From Armatimonadota bacterium (GTDB lineage Bacteria > Armatimonadota > Fimbriimonadia > Fimbriimonadales > Fimbriimonadaceae), in the NCBI GenBank assembly GCA_018268315.1, contig JAFDWU010000002.1, positions 203,636 to 267,635 of the forward strand: 64,000 bases of DNA, given 5' to 3'. Each line of letters begins with the position of its first letter. Positions within the stretch are counted from its first letter, which is position 1. The notes below the pieces were generated by a model. That model made no database searches. It worked only from the letters and a program-made list of their open reading frames with translations, and was not told the origin of the DNA. A program made the translations under genes and the position numbers. Positions 17,976 to 26,845 of this stretch are shown here, piece after piece.

Positions 17976-18398
17976 TCAAGGCTCCATCCCAAACGATTCC
18001 CTCACGATGCGCTCGCTCTCATCGGTATTGATCTTCCACTGGTGAAGATCCTTCTGCACCACAAAGATTAATTGCACGCGAAATCCGTTCGGCAACACAT
18101 ATTGGGCGTCGGCAAACACTTTTCGCGGCGAACGATCCACACGGATCAAACGGTAAGTCGCCCCTCGACGAATCAGGCTGCTCACCCGCAGGGCCAGCAC
18201 CTGAGTAGCGGGTGACTGAACATCAAGGCAAACGTGCTCGAACTCGCGCGGGTCGTTCAGGAGGATTGCCTCGTGAAACTCCCTGATCGCTGATTCAGGG
18301 CCGTAGTTTCTGAGCGACCAGAACACGCCGACCGTTACAACCGCCAAGATCAGTGCGACCAAGGTGCCGTGGGGTCTTACCGGTGTCTTTACTTCCAT
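17976..18398 (-). CDS. Membrane-anchored small protein, NTF2-like
   Basis: A 140-residue protein with an N-terminal membrane helix (TLVALILAVVTVGVFWSL) followed by YGPESAIREFHEAILLNDPREFEHVC and a C-terminal LHQWKINTDES. The arrangement parallels the next gene downstream (NTF2-like, WKI/WKV near the end), so the two may be old paralogs. No function can be assigned. It is divergent from purE, with 23 bases between the start codons. Confidence 0.55.
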   Translation of the reverse strand: MEVKTPVRPHGTLVALILAVVTVGVFWSLRNYGPESAIREFHEAILLNDPREFEHVCLDVQSPATQVLALRVSSLIRRGATYRLIRVDRSPRKVFADAQYVLPNGFRVQLIFVVQKDLHQWKINTDESERIVRESFGMEP

Positions 18399-18421
18399 AG
18401 CGCGGTGTATGCTCTCATTCG

Positions 18422-18913
18422 ATGAGCAATCCCATCGTTGGAGTTATTATGGGCAGTCTGAGCGATCACGAGACGATGCGTGGGGCAGAAGACATCCTAG
18501 CCAAGTTCGGAATACCCTTTGAAACTCACGTCGTGAGCGCTCATCGAACTCCGGATGGAATGGCCGAATACGCAAAGTCCGCTCGCAAGCGCGGCCTTAA
18601 AGTCATCATCGCCGGGGCCGGAGGCGCAGCACATCTTCCGGGCATGGTGGCGAGCTTCACTAGCCTTCCCGTCATCGGCGTGCCGGTGCCGAGCAAGCAT
18701 CTTTCAGGCGTGGATTCCCTTCACAGCATCGTGCAAATGCCCGCGGGTGTGCCAGTTGCCACGGTGGGCATCGGAAATTCGCAGAATGCAGGATTGCTTG
18801 CGGTGAGAATTCTCTCTCTCAGCCAAACAGAACTGGAGCAGAAACTAGACGACCACTTTGCGGAGATGCAGAACGCGGTCGCGAAAATGAATCAGGAATT
18901 AGAGGGTAGGTAG
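18422..18913 (+). CDS. purE: N5-carboxyaminoimidazole ribonucleotide mutase PurE (class I)
   Basis: PurE moves the carboxyl group of N5-CAIR to give CAIR in purine synthesis. The 163-residue protein has the class I signature [24 protein letters not shown] (catalytic His), [14 protein letters not shown] and [26 protein letters not shown]. PurK is not adjacent. A TATGCT box sits eight bases before the ATG and no Shine-Dalgarno sequence is seen, so the mRNA may start at or near the start codon. Confidence 0.96.
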   Translation: MSNPIVGVIMGSLSDHETMRGAEDILAKFGIPFETHVVSAHRTPDGMAEYAKSARKRGLKVIIAGAGGAAHLPGMVASFTSLPVIGVPVPSKHLSGVDSLHSIVQMPAGVPVATVGIGNSQNAGLLAVRILSLSQTELEQKLDDHFAEMQNAVAKMNQELEGR

Positions 18914-18915
18914 GA

Positions 18916-18931
18916 GTCCCGCTACCGGGAC
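18916..18931. terminator. Short hairpin between convergent purE and ndk
   Basis: GTCCCG (18916-18921) and CGGGAC (18926-18931) form a six-base stem with a CTAC loop directly after the purE stop. There is no clear T-run on either side, so it is at best a weak or factor-assisted terminator for the convergent pair. Confidence 0.35.
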
Positions 18932-18945
18932 CCCCAATTAAGCCT

Positions 18946-19359
18946 TTACTTTGGCAAGCCTTCACTAAACCAAAGCTTGACCTCTCGCGCGGCGGCATCG
19001 GCATCGCTGCTGGAGTGCGTGAGATTGTCGTCGATCGACAGCGCGAGATCGCCGCGAACGGAGCCAGGAGTTGCTTCCAGCGGGTTGGTAGCTCCCATCA
19101 TCGTTCGAACTGCCTGAATCGCGTTCACGCCTTCAACCGCCATTGCCACAACCCGGCCACTGGTCAGATAATTCACAACGTCGTCAAAGAAGCCCTTGCC
19201 ACGGTGCTCAGCATAGTGCTCCTCCACCAACGCGCGGTTGGGGCGGACAAGCTTGAGACCAACAACCGTCAGGTCGCGAGCCTCAATGCGGCGGATGATT
19301 TCTCCGATAAGTCGGCGGTTAACGCCGCCTGGCTTGATTAAAACTAAAGTCGTTTCCAT
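18946..19359 (-). CDS. ndk: Nucleoside diphosphate kinase
   Basis: It transfers the gamma-phosphate of ATP to nucleoside diphosphates through a phosphohistidine. The 137-residue protein starts at ATG 19359 (METTLVLIKPGGVNRRLIGEII), since the 18 residues upstream in frame do not belong to the family. The active-site histidine is in DDNLTHSSSD, and RTMMGATNPLEATPGSVRGD is the nucleotide-binding block. Most homologs have KPDGV where this has KPGGV, and NLVHGSD where this has NLTHSSSD, both minor changes. Confidence 0.95.
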   Translation of the reverse strand: METTLVLIKPGGVNRRLIGEIIRRIEARDLTVVGLKLVRPNRALVEEHYAEHRGKGFFDDVVNYLTSGRVVAMAVEGVNAIQAVRTMMGATNPLEATPGSVRGDLALSIDDNLTHSSSDADAAAREVKLWFSEGLPK

Positions 19360-19428
19360 AGTGCGCTCTTGCAAACAAATCGCCTGAGCGCAACAGCGCT
19401 CAAGCGTTTGCATAGGGTACCCGGAGAC

Positions 19429-20736
19429 TTACTTTCCGCCGTTTGTCTCGCCCGTCTCTTTCGGCTGGCTGGCAGGCGGGGCAGCTTCGTAGCCCGCGAA
19501 CAACAACGCACCCGAGGTTGCCTCGGTGATGAAGTAGAGGAACGGTCGATCTGCCGTAAACGTAAATTCCTGCACGCGAACAGCGGTCGGCATCATCGTG
19601 ATACCGGTCGCCGCAGCGGCCTCGGTTCCTTCCTCGTTCACATCGATGTAGGTCTTGTGAATGAACTGGTCGATGATGAGGCGTTGCTTAACGGAAATTC
19701 CTGAAAAGTCCGCCTTGTCGCTCAAAGTCTCCTTCAAACCGAGCGCGGGCATGATGGCCTTCAAGTCAAGCGTCGAGTCGAACTTGAAGCTAGGCACGCG
19801 CACCAGGCTGTCGTGCTTCGTCGCGGTAGCGTTCCATTTCGTAAGCTGCTGAGCAGTCAGCCCTTTAAGGAAATCCTCCCACTTAACGCCCTTCGCAGGG
19901 AGGACGACCGTCATCTGAGCCCTGCCCTTGCCGTACGGCAGAACGATCCATTGGGCGTCCTTCGATTCTCCGCCCGCGATCATCCCGCTTAGCTGCATCA
20001 TGTCCACCGATTTCACCTTGCCATCGCTCTTTGTGAAGTCTGCGGGCCGCGTCATTTCTTTCTTGAATGGGGTCGTCCACATTCCGTGGAAGTAAACGGC
20101 GTTGGTCAGCACAACTTTGGTGTCGGTCGGGAGCTTATCGACCAGCGAGGGAATCTTCCCCGCTGTCTTTTCGCTTACCCAATCGTTGATTGCCTTACCC
20201 GCGTCGTCCTGCTGCTTGAAGTCGAGTGTTTTGGTGTCCGCCAGGAAGGCGTCCTGGGTTGTTTTGCTGTATTTGGAATCAATTTCAAAGCCAGTCTGAG
20301 TCCAGAGGCCGTTCGCGATGTTCAAAACCACGCCGCTATCCGCATCTCGAGTGAGCGTCATCAGCGTCTTGACCGCCGCCTGATAATCCGCATCCAGGAT
20401 CTTGTTCAGGCCCATCGCGGTTTCCATTTCCTTCTTGGTTGTGCCTCCCGCGCCGGTGTAAGCCATGCCAAGCGCAAGGCTAATGCTTGTCGGGCTGATC
20501 AGCCGGTTTTGGCCCTGATCTTTAATCAGGCTGCCAAGAGTCTTAAGCCCAAGCGTATTGAGGCCCGCTGTCACCTTCGGAAAATTCTTATCTACCTTCA
20601 CGCTTGCCTCCGCGGCCTTTACCTCTTCAGGTGAAGCGGGGCGCATGGTTGTCGCAGAAGTGCTGGTGTCTCCAGCTCCGCCACAGCCAGCAATGAAAAT
20701 TAGCCCAGACACGCCGAGAAAGAACGCAAACTTCAT
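19429..20736 (-). CDS. Serpin (serine protease inhibitor), lipoprotein
   Basis: The 435-residue protein has a lipoprotein signal (KFAFFLGVSGLIFIAGC, lipobox IAGC) and a full serpin fold: ISPTSISLALGMAYTGAGG, ANGLWTQ, INDWVSEKTAGKIPSLVD, LTNAVYFHGMWTTPF and the C-terminal DRPFLYFITE. The hinge EEGTEAAAATG fits an inhibitory serpin. Counting from P17 Glu, the P2-P1-P1' residues would be Pro-Thr-Ala, a small P1 that would suit an elastase- or subtilisin-like protease. The ATG at 20736 has AGGTGG five bases upstream; a GTG three codons earlier is less likely. It probably protects the envelope from secreted proteases. Confidence 0.93.
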   Translation of the reverse strand: MKFAFFLGVSGLIFIAGCGGAGDTSTSATTMRPASPEEVKAAEASVKVDKNFPKVTAGLNTLGLKTLGSLIKDQGQNRLISPTSISLALGMAYTGAGGTTKKEMETAMGLNKILDADYQAAVKTLMTLTRDADSGVVLNIANGLWTQTGFEIDSKYSKTTQDAFLADTKTLDFKQQDDAGKAINDWVSEKTAGKIPSLVDKLPTDTKVVLTNAVYFHGMWTTPFKKEMTRPADFTKSDGKVKSVDMMQLSGMIAGGESKDAQWIVLPYGKGRAQMTVVLPAKGVKWEDFLKGLTAQQLTKWNATATKHDSLVRVPSFKFDSTLDLKAIMPALGLKETLSDKADFSGISVKQRLIIDQFIHKTYIDVNEEGTEAAAATGITMMPTAVRVQEFTFTADRPFLYFITEATSGALLFAGYEAAPPASQPKETGETNGGK

Positions 20737-20841
20737 AAGGTCCACCTGTTAGACGTTGCTGCTCGAGTCTAGATTCACAGCTTGTGTGGGCCTAATGCCC
20801 CGAGCAACTTTGCCCTTATTGGTAAATTATGCGTTATTACG

Positions 20842-21753
20842 ATGGCAGTAGCGAGTCTTCACCAATTAACCGTCAAGTACGGCGATTTCGTGGCCCTTGA
20901 TGACTTCACGGTGGACATCTCGGAAGGCTGCGTCGGTCTGCTCGGCCCGAATGGCGCGGGCAAAACCACCCTCATTAAGACCTTGCTCGGATTCCTGACG
21001 CCGACGGCCGGCAGCGGCTCCGTCCTTGGAACTGACCTCAGCGATTGGCGGAGAATTCGCCAGCTTGTTGGCTACATGCCGGAGCAAGATTGCCACATCC
21101 CCGGCATGAGCGGCGTCGCGTTCGTTGCTTACGCAGGTGAGCTTGCGGGAATGCCGAAAGAACAGGCGCTGCGCCGCGCTCACGAAGTTCTGGAGTATTG
21201 CGGCCTCGGCGAAGCGCGATACCGAAACGTTGAAACGTATTCGACGGGCATGAGGCAGCGTATCAAGCTGGCGCAGGCTATCGTCCACGGTCCCAAACTG
21301 CTTCTCCTAGACGAACCCACCAACGGACTTGACCCCGCTGGTCGCGTTGAAATGCTGGAACTCGTGAGGGAGGTTTCGCACGGCAAGGGCCTAAGCGTCC
21401 TTGTTTGCAGCCACCTGCTTCCCGATATCGAAAAGACCTGCGATGAGGCGCTCGTTATCCTTCGCGGCAAGCTGCGAGAACAGGGCCTTATTAAAAACTT
21501 GAAGAAAGTCGACGGCCATCCGGTTGAAGTTGAGCTTGGCGAACCTTCACCCGAATTTGAAACGATGATCGTGCAGGCGGGAATGCCGGTTATCCACCGC
21601 AAGCTCGCAACTTACCGCCTTGAGTCCCCCGGCTCGCCTCAGGAGGCTCTGCACCGGGTGCTGGCGACGGCGGCAAAGCTTGATCTCTCGGTGCGTGGGT
21701 TCCACGTGGCCGAGCGCAGCCTTGAAGAAGCCTTCTTGGAGGCGATCAACTAA
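20842..21753 (+). CDS. ABC transporter ATP-binding protein (ABC-2 exporter, first ATPase)
   Basis: The 303-residue ATPase has Walker A GPNGAGKTT, signature YSTGMRQRIKLAQAI and Walker B LLLLDEPTNGLDP. It has a C-terminal extension of about 90 residues, as in NatA/CcmA-like exporters. The ATG at 20842 precedes the strand VASLHQLTVKYGD; the 20 extra residues upstream are not family-like. It is the first gene of a four-gene unit (ATPase-permease-ATPase-permease) with one- to four-base overlaps. Substrate unknown. Confidence 0.9.
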   Translation: MAVASLHQLTVKYGDFVALDDFTVDISEGCVGLLGPNGAGKTTLIKTLLGFLTPTAGSGSVLGTDLSDWRRIRQLVGYMPEQDCHIPGMSGVAFVAYAGELAGMPKEQALRRAHEVLEYCGLGEARYRNVETYSTGMRQRIKLAQAIVHGPKLLLLDEPTNGLDPAGRVEMLELVREVSHGKGLSVLVCSHLLPDIEKTCDEALVILRGKLREQGLIKNLKKVDGHPVEVELGEPSPEFETMIVQAGMPVIHRKLATYRLESPGSPQEALHRVLATAAKLDLSVRGFHVAERSLEEAFLEAIN

Positions 21754-22703
21754 TGAACTCACCGATTGCTGATCTAAGCTACCGAAATTACGACGGCCCG
21801 CTCTCCGCCCCCGGCTTCCGCTGGTGGGTGGTGGCCAAGACGATGATGGGGATGGCGATCAAGAAGCGCGGCTTCTGGGTTTGGGCCACGATGGGCGCCT
21901 ATTGGTACTTCATCTTGCTGGTGATGTTCTACTTCATGGACACCCTCACCGGCGGCCAAATTAACCTGATGAAGCAGGTCATTTGGCCAGACCAGTTTGT
22001 GAACGCCTTCTCGCTGGCTCAGATTGTCCTCTTCAGCCTTGCCCTTCTTATCGGAATTGGCTCGATATCCAACGACCGGCGCGCCAATGCGCTGTTGGTC
22101 TACCTGGGCAAGCCCTGCAGCAAGGCGGACTACTTATTTGGCAAATGGGTTGGCATATGCCTTCCAATTTCAATCGTCGCAGCCGTCCCGGCAGTTCTCT
22201 TCTACTTCTACTGCCTGATGAGCTACCGCACTTATGGCGTCATCGGCCAAGACATGTTCCTGCTGCCGAAGATACTTCTCGCCAGCTTTGTTCCTGGCTT
22301 CTTTCACGCATCTCTTTGCCTTGGGATTAGTTCTCTCTTCGACCAGGGTCGGCTCGCCGGAGGCGCGTATGCGGGAATTTACTTCATCAGCAACCTGATT
22401 ACCAAGGCTATCCAAGTTGCCTACATCATAAGTGAGCACCCTCATGGCCGCCATTCAGTTGGGACGCCAAATCCGTCGCTCGCAAATGCCTACTACTTCG
22501 CGGTAGATGGAATTCAAATTGGCCTAGCTAAAATCATCTTCCAGTCTGATGGTGGTCAGCTTATCGTTGGCTCACCTAAGGGAGGGAATGGAGCGATTCC
22601 GATTCCGTCAATCGGCTTTATCTTGCCCGTGTACTTCGGCATCTGCGCCGCCGCGATATGGATTGCCTATGTGCGGGTTCGCCCGGTGGAGGTGATTTCG
22701 TGA
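21753..22703 (+). CDS. ABC-2 type permease
   Basis: A 316-residue membrane protein with about six helices. It begins with a cytoplasmic stretch (YRNYDGPLSAPGFRWWVVAK), a feature of permeases paired with NatA-like ATPases. The segments IVLFSLALLIGIGSISNDRR and ALLVYLGKPCSKADYLFGKW match the ABC-2 permease pattern where the loop motif precedes the permease core. The start ATG overlaps the previous stop by one base (TAATG). Confidence 0.85.
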   Translation: MNSPIADLSYRNYDGPLSAPGFRWWVVAKTMMGMAIKKRGFWVWATMGAYWYFILLVMFYFMDTLTGGQINLMKQVIWPDQFVNAFSLAQIVLFSLALLIGIGSISNDRRANALLVYLGKPCSKADYLFGKWVGICLPISIVAAVPAVLFYFYCLMSYRTYGVIGQDMFLLPKILLASFVPGFFHASLCLGISSLFDQGRLAGGAYAGIYFISNLITKAIQVAYIISEHPHGRHSVGTPNPSLANAYYFAVDGIQIGLAKIIFQSDGGQLIVGSPKGGNGAIPIPSIGFILPVYFGICAAAIWIAYVRVRPVEVIS

Positions 22704-23614
22704 TTACGCTTACCGGCGCATCGAAGTGGTACGGCCAGGTCATCGGCATTAACGACATCACGTGCGAGATCGGCCCCGGCATCACCGCTCTACTGGGCAT
22801 GAATGGCGCTGGCAAGAGCACACTCATGAAGCTAGTTACCGGTCAGCTACGGCCGACAACCGGCGACGTGAAAGTGCTTGGCATGGACCCCTTCGCAAAC
22901 CCTGAGGTTTACAAGGAAGTCGGCTACTGCCCGGAAATCGACCGTTTCTACGAGCGCAGAACTGGGCGACAGTTCGTGAACTTCCTGGCGCGCATCAGCG
23001 GCATGTCTGCCGCCGATGCCAAGAGGCGGACGGAAGAGGTGCTTGAAATCGTCGGCATGAGCGACCGCGCCAGCAAGCCCATCGCCAGCTACAGCAAAGG
23101 CATGCGGCAGCGCATCAAGCTGGCGCAGGCGATGCTGCTGGACCCCAAGATCATCCTGCTAGACGAGCCGCTGAATGGCCTCGACCCGGTCGGTAGGCGC
23201 GAACTGATCGATCTCCTAGCCTGGCTTGCAGGGCAGGGACGCACGGTGCTCGTCTCAAGCCATATCCTTTACGAAGTCGAACAGATGACTCGCTCGCTCC
23301 TGCTCCTTCATCGCGGAAGGCTGCTGGCGACCGGCGACCTAAAGGTAATCCGATCACTCATCGACAAATATCCACACAAGGTGAGGATTGAAACCGACGA
23401 TGCGAAGCGACTCGCCGGAATCATCACCGAGTTCCCGAACATCGTAAGCCTGCGCTTTGGCATAGACGGGGTGCTGGATCTCGAAGTCCGGGAGCCGGAC
23501 ATCTTCTATAGGAACCTAAACAAGGCGATTCTCGATAAGAACCTGCCCGTCAACGGCTTCCAGAGCCCTGACAACAACTTGGAAGCTGTTTTCAGCTATT
23601 TGGTGGAGCGATAA
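22700..23614 (+). CDS. ABC transporter ATP-binding protein (second ATPase)
   Basis: A 304-residue ATPase related to the one two genes upstream: Walker A GMNGAGKST, signature YSKGMRQRIKLAQAM, Walker B IILLDEPLNGLDP. GTG 22700 is the start: it overlaps the previous stop (GTGA) and a strong GGAGGTG ribosome site lies six bases upstream, inside the permease gene. A longer reading to 22658 would cover that site. It probably pairs with the permease at 23614 or forms a heterodimer with the first ATPase. Confidence 0.9.
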   Translation: MITLTGASKWYGQVIGINDITCEIGPGITALLGMNGAGKSTLMKLVTGQLRPTTGDVKVLGMDPFANPEVYKEVGYCPEIDRFYERRTGRQFVNFLARISGMSAADAKRRTEEVLEIVGMSDRASKPIASYSKGMRQRIKLAQAMLLDPKIILLDEPLNGLDPVGRRELIDLLAWLAGQGRTVLVSSHILYEVEQMTRSLLLLHRGRLLATGDLKVIRSLIDKYPHKVRIETDDAKRLAGIITEFPNIVSLRFGIDGVLDLEVREPDIFYRNLNKAILDKNLPVNGFQSPDNNLEAVFSYLVER

Positions 23615-24384
23615 TGGCAACCTTCGCATTCTTCGATGCCTTGAGAGAAAGCTTGAAGCCACGGCGCTTCCTGATTTGGCTCCTGCTCTGTGTTGGCTGC
23701 TTTGGCTTGGGCTTACAATGGGAGGCCATCATTGGCGGCACTGCCGATGAACGGTACGGCCAGCTCTCTTCGATGATCGTCTTCCGGATGCTGGCGCTTG
23801 CCGCGGCAATTCTTTCAACAAACATCATCAGCCAGGAGATTGAGCAAAAGACGGTCGTCTATTTGCTCACGCGGCCAATTCCCCGCTGGCAACTCCTGCT
23901 GGCGCGGCTTGGGGCGAGCGTCATCGTCACCTTCATCATCGGGCTGCTCGGCGCGCTGGGACTCGCTTTGGGGGTCTATCACACTCTGCCGCTTGGCGAG
24001 GCGCTGTTCCTTCGCGATATTCCCGCACTCGGCTTCGCATCGCTTGCCTACTGTTCGCTGTTCCTACTCATCAGCTTGATGTTCAATCGCGCAATGCTTG
24101 TGTGCCTCATCTATGCCTTCGGCGTGGAAATGATCGCACCGAGTTTGCAAGGGGATCTTTACAAGATATCTCTGTTCAGCTACGCTCAGGGCATCGCGCA
24201 GCACCCAGTGATGAAGGGCGCCGGCGAAAAGGGCCTCACCTTGATCAGCGGCCAACTCGCTGATCACCCGATGGAAACCGCCACCGCAATCATAAGCTTA
24301 GTTGTAGTCTCGCTTGCCTGCAGCGCGCTTTCGGTTTGGTGGTTTGGGCACTTCGAATACGTTCCTCGCGAAGACGCTGAGTAG
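23614..24384 (+). CDS. ABC-2 type permease
   Basis: The 256-residue protein has about six membrane helices, for example FLIWLLLCVGCFGLGL and ASVIVTFIIGLLGALGLALG. The cytoplasmic motif ISQEIEQKTVVYLLTRPIPRWQLLLARL is the ABC-2 permease coupling region, where the EIEQKTVVYLLTRP pattern is characteristic. Start overlaps the previous stop by one base. It is the last gene of the exporter unit; a 67-base gap with an inverted repeat follows before merR. Confidence 0.85.
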   Translation: MATFAFFDALRESLKPRRFLIWLLLCVGCFGLGLQWEAIIGGTADERYGQLSSMIVFRMLALAAAILSTNIISQEIEQKTVVYLLTRPIPRWQLLLARLGASVIVTFIIGLLGALGLALGVYHTLPLGEALFLRDIPALGFASLAYCSLFLLISLMFNRAMLVCLIYAFGVEMIAPSLQGDLYKISLFSYAQGIAQHPVMKGAGEKGLTLISGQLADHPMETATAIISLVVVSLACSALSVWWFGHFEYVPREDAE

Positions 24385-24420
24385 GACCCTGCAAAAACAC
24401 CGGGATTTGCCAAGAATCTA

Positions 24421-24444
24421 GGTTGTCCACCCGCCTGGACGACC
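24421..24444. repeat. Nine-base inverted repeat immediately upstream of merR
   Basis: GGTTGTCCA (24421-24429) and TGGACGACC (24436-24444) pair over nine bases (one G-T) around a CCCGCC loop. It sits seven bases before the merR ATG. No T-run follows, so it is more likely a protein-binding site or an RNA hairpin occupying the position of the ribosome site than a terminator. Confidence 0.6.
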
Positions 24445-24451
24445 GAAAAGC

Positions 24452-24706
24452 ATGGTGACCGAAAACAAGCAGACGATTTCCATCAGCGCCGCGAGCCAAA
24501 TCACGGGCGTTGAGATTCACACTCTCCGGTACTGGGAAAAGGAATTTGAACCCTTTCTGTATCCGGAAAGAACGGATGGCGGCCAGCGCCGATACCGGCC
24601 GGAAGACGTCCGCGCGGTGCTCATGATCAAGCGGCTCCTGCGCGACGAGATGTTCAGCATTGCAGGCGCCAAGCGGCGGCTGGAAGCCCTGCAAGAAGCG
24701 GCATAA
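24452..24706 (+). CDS. MerR-family DNA-binding protein (HTH domain only)
   Basis: The 84-residue protein is little more than the winged helix-turn-helix: ISISAASQITGVEIHTLRYWEKEF, then the wing TDGGQRRYRPEDV and a helix VLMIKRLLRDEMFSIAGAKRRL. There is no effector domain and no Cys for metal binding. Small MerR proteins of this kind are common in several non-Proteobacterial phyla. It is followed two bases later by the glycosyltransferase gene and may control that transcript, possibly through the inverted repeat at 24421. Confidence 0.88.
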   Translation: MVTENKQTISISAASQITGVEIHTLRYWEKEFEPFLYPERTDGGQRRYRPEDVRAVLMIKRLLRDEMFSIAGAKRRLEALQEAA

Positions 24707-24708
24707 GC

Positions 24709-26793
24709 ATGAAAACAACCATGGCAGCGGGCAAGAAGACCGAAAAGGAACTCCGCGCGCTTCTCGCACAATTTCGCTACAACGAGGCGCTTAAGCTCCT
24801 AGATTCTCTGTCGGCAGCGGATAAGAAGACCCCGTTCCACCAGGCAGCGTTTGGCCTTTGCTACCTTCACCTCCAGCGAGAGCCGCAGGCTCTCCCCTTC
24901 CTTGCCGAAAGCTGGGGCAAGTGCCCGGAAAGTAAAGAACTTGGCCAGAAACTGGTCAACCATTTCTATTGCCGCACTCTGCTTGCCGAAAAGCTCGGCG
25001 CAAAGAGTGATGAAGGCAGAGAGCTTCTTGCCAAAGCGCAAGCGATCACAGATTTAAAGCCCGGAAAAGTGGGCATAACCCTCAGTGCAACGATGATCAT
25101 GAAGAACGAGGCGAAGAACCTCGATCGCACGCTCACCGCACTGAAGAAAGTTTGCGATGAGATCGTCATCGTCGATACGGGATCAACGGATAACTCCGTC
25201 AAGATCGCCAGGAAATACGGCTGCAAGCTGGGCTACTACCAGTGGGACGGCAGCTTTGCCGCTCCGCGAAACCTCTCGCTGGACATGTGCACCAGCGATT
25301 GGGCGCTTGCCATCGACTGCGACGAGGTCGTAAGCGAAGAGTCGATTCCTTACATCTATGAGGGCCTGATGCGGCCCCAATTCATCGGATTTCACGTTCC
25401 CGTGATCAACTTCACGGACGACTCGCACACGGAAACCTACGTGCACACGCCGGTGCGAATTTTCCAACGAGTCCCGGAAGCGCGCATCACCGGCAAGGTT
25501 CACGAGCAGATCGCAGAATCGCTGACCAAGGTCGGCCTGCCCTTTGCCACCCTTGAACAGGCACGAATTCTGCACTACGGCTACACGCCGCAGGCGATGC
25601 AGGAAAAGAACAAGATGGAGCGCACCCTCAAGATGCTTGAGGCGGAGTTGCGCGAGAATCCGCGCAGCGGCTACCACTGGTTCAACCTTGCAAACGCCCA
25701 TCTGGTGAATCACGACTACACCCAAGCCGAATTTGCCAGTCGCCAAGCGCTTAAGTTTGTGCGCGGCATCGAAGAGTCATGGGTTGGCACGCTTTATCAC
25801 CTTGCGGTGGACGCGCTTTGCAACCTCGGTCGTCAGCCGGAAGCCTTGATGCTTTGCGATGAAGCGAAAGCGAACGGCTTTGGCGGGCTCATCAACGATT
25901 ACTATCGCGCAGGCGCGTTGCATCAGCTTGGTCGGGACAAAGAAGCGCTCGTCGCCATCAACGAGAGCCTGAAAGGAACCTGGTCTCTTTCCGATTCGGG
26001 CGACTATACGATTTACACCTACAAGCGAAGGCTCATCAAGTCACAGGTTCTGATGAACTTGGGCAAAACCAAGGAAGCCCTTGTAGAGCTTGACGCCATC
26101 CTGAACGAATTCCCGAAAGTGGCCTTTGCCCAGCTTTCAAAGGGAATCGCTCTTGAGCGCCTCGGCGAATTCGACAAGGCGCTTGCCCACTATCGCAAGG
26201 CCGCTACGATTGTGCCCGAAGTTGAAGCGGACTGCCTCTGCGGCGAAAGTCGAATCCTGCTTCACAACAACAAGCCGGGTGAGGCTGCCGCCAAATTTGA
26301 GAAAGCTTGGAAGCTTAGGCCGGAGTCGAGCGATGCGTGGGTTGCTTGGGTGACCAGCGCCGAACGCGCCGGGGATACGGCATCAGTTTTGAAAGCGTAC
26401 GAATCCTACGCAAACATCAACGATCCGAATGGCGACTTGCTTATCAACTGGGGCAGAACGCTGGCTCAAAATGGGCAACAGGAAAAGGCCCTTCACTGCT
26501 TCTCTGAGGCGCTGAAACGAGATCCAGAAAACCCGAACGCCTATTTCAACTGTGGCGATCTCCTGTATCAGATGGGTCATTTTGCTGACGCCGCGCATGT
26601 TTACGAAGCTGGGCTTAGGCACCAGCCCATGAACGCATCCGGCTGGTTTGTGCTGGGCAACAGCCTTGCCAAACTGGGAATCGTTGCCGGCGCAAAGATC
26701 GCCTATCAGCAGGCGCTGAACCTAGAGCCAAGCTACGAAGAGGCGCAAAATAACCTCGCCGCGCTTGAACAGCTCGACCACAAAGCGGCCTGA
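24709..26793 (+). CDS. Family 2 glycosyltransferase with TPR repeats
   Basis: A 694-residue protein. Residues 1-110 look TPR-like (YNEALKLLDSL). A GT2 domain runs from about 120 to 300: ATMIMKNEAKNLDRTL, DEIVIVDTGSTDNS, and the DxD-type motif AIDCDEVV, which binds the sugar nucleotide and metal. The remainder has at least seven tetratricopeptide units (for example GEFDKALAHYRKAATIVPE and GQQEKALHCFSEALKRDPE). There is no signal or membrane segment. The acceptor is unknown; similar GT2-TPR proteins glycosylate surface polymers or proteins. Confidence 0.88.
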   Translation: MKTTMAAGKKTEKELRALLAQFRYNEALKLLDSLSAADKKTPFHQAAFGLCYLHLQREPQALPFLAESWGKCPESKELGQKLVNHFYCRTLLAEKLGAKSDEGRELLAKAQAITDLKPGKVGITLSATMIMKNEAKNLDRTLTALKKVCDEIVIVDTGSTDNSVKIARKYGCKLGYYQWDGSFAAPRNLSLDMCTSDWALAIDCDEVVSEESIPYIYEGLMRPQFIGFHVPVINFTDDSHTETYVHTPVRIFQRVPEARITGKVHEQIAESLTKVGLPFATLEQARILHYGYTPQAMQEKNKMERTLKMLEAELRENPRSGYHWFNLANAHLVNHDYTQAEFASRQALKFVRGIEESWVGTLYHLAVDALCNLGRQPEALMLCDEAKANGFGGLINDYYRAGALHQLGRDKEALVAINESLKGTWSLSDSGDYTIYTYKRRLIKSQVLMNLGKTKEALVELDAILNEFPKVAFAQLSKGIALERLGEFDKALAHYRKAATIVPEVEADCLCGESRILLHNNKPGEAAAKFEKAWKLRPESSDAWVAWVTSAERAGDTASVLKAYESYANINDPNGDLLINWGRTLAQNGQQEKALHCFSEALKRDPENPNAYFNCGDLLYQMGHFADAAHVYEAGLRHQPMNASGWFVLGNSLAKLGIVAGAKIAYQQALNLEPSYEEAQNNLAALEQLDHKAA

Positions 26794-26845
26794 GTCCTAG
26801 GACGGCGAATCCAATCCGTCATAACGGGTGTAAAGTAGGGTTTGC

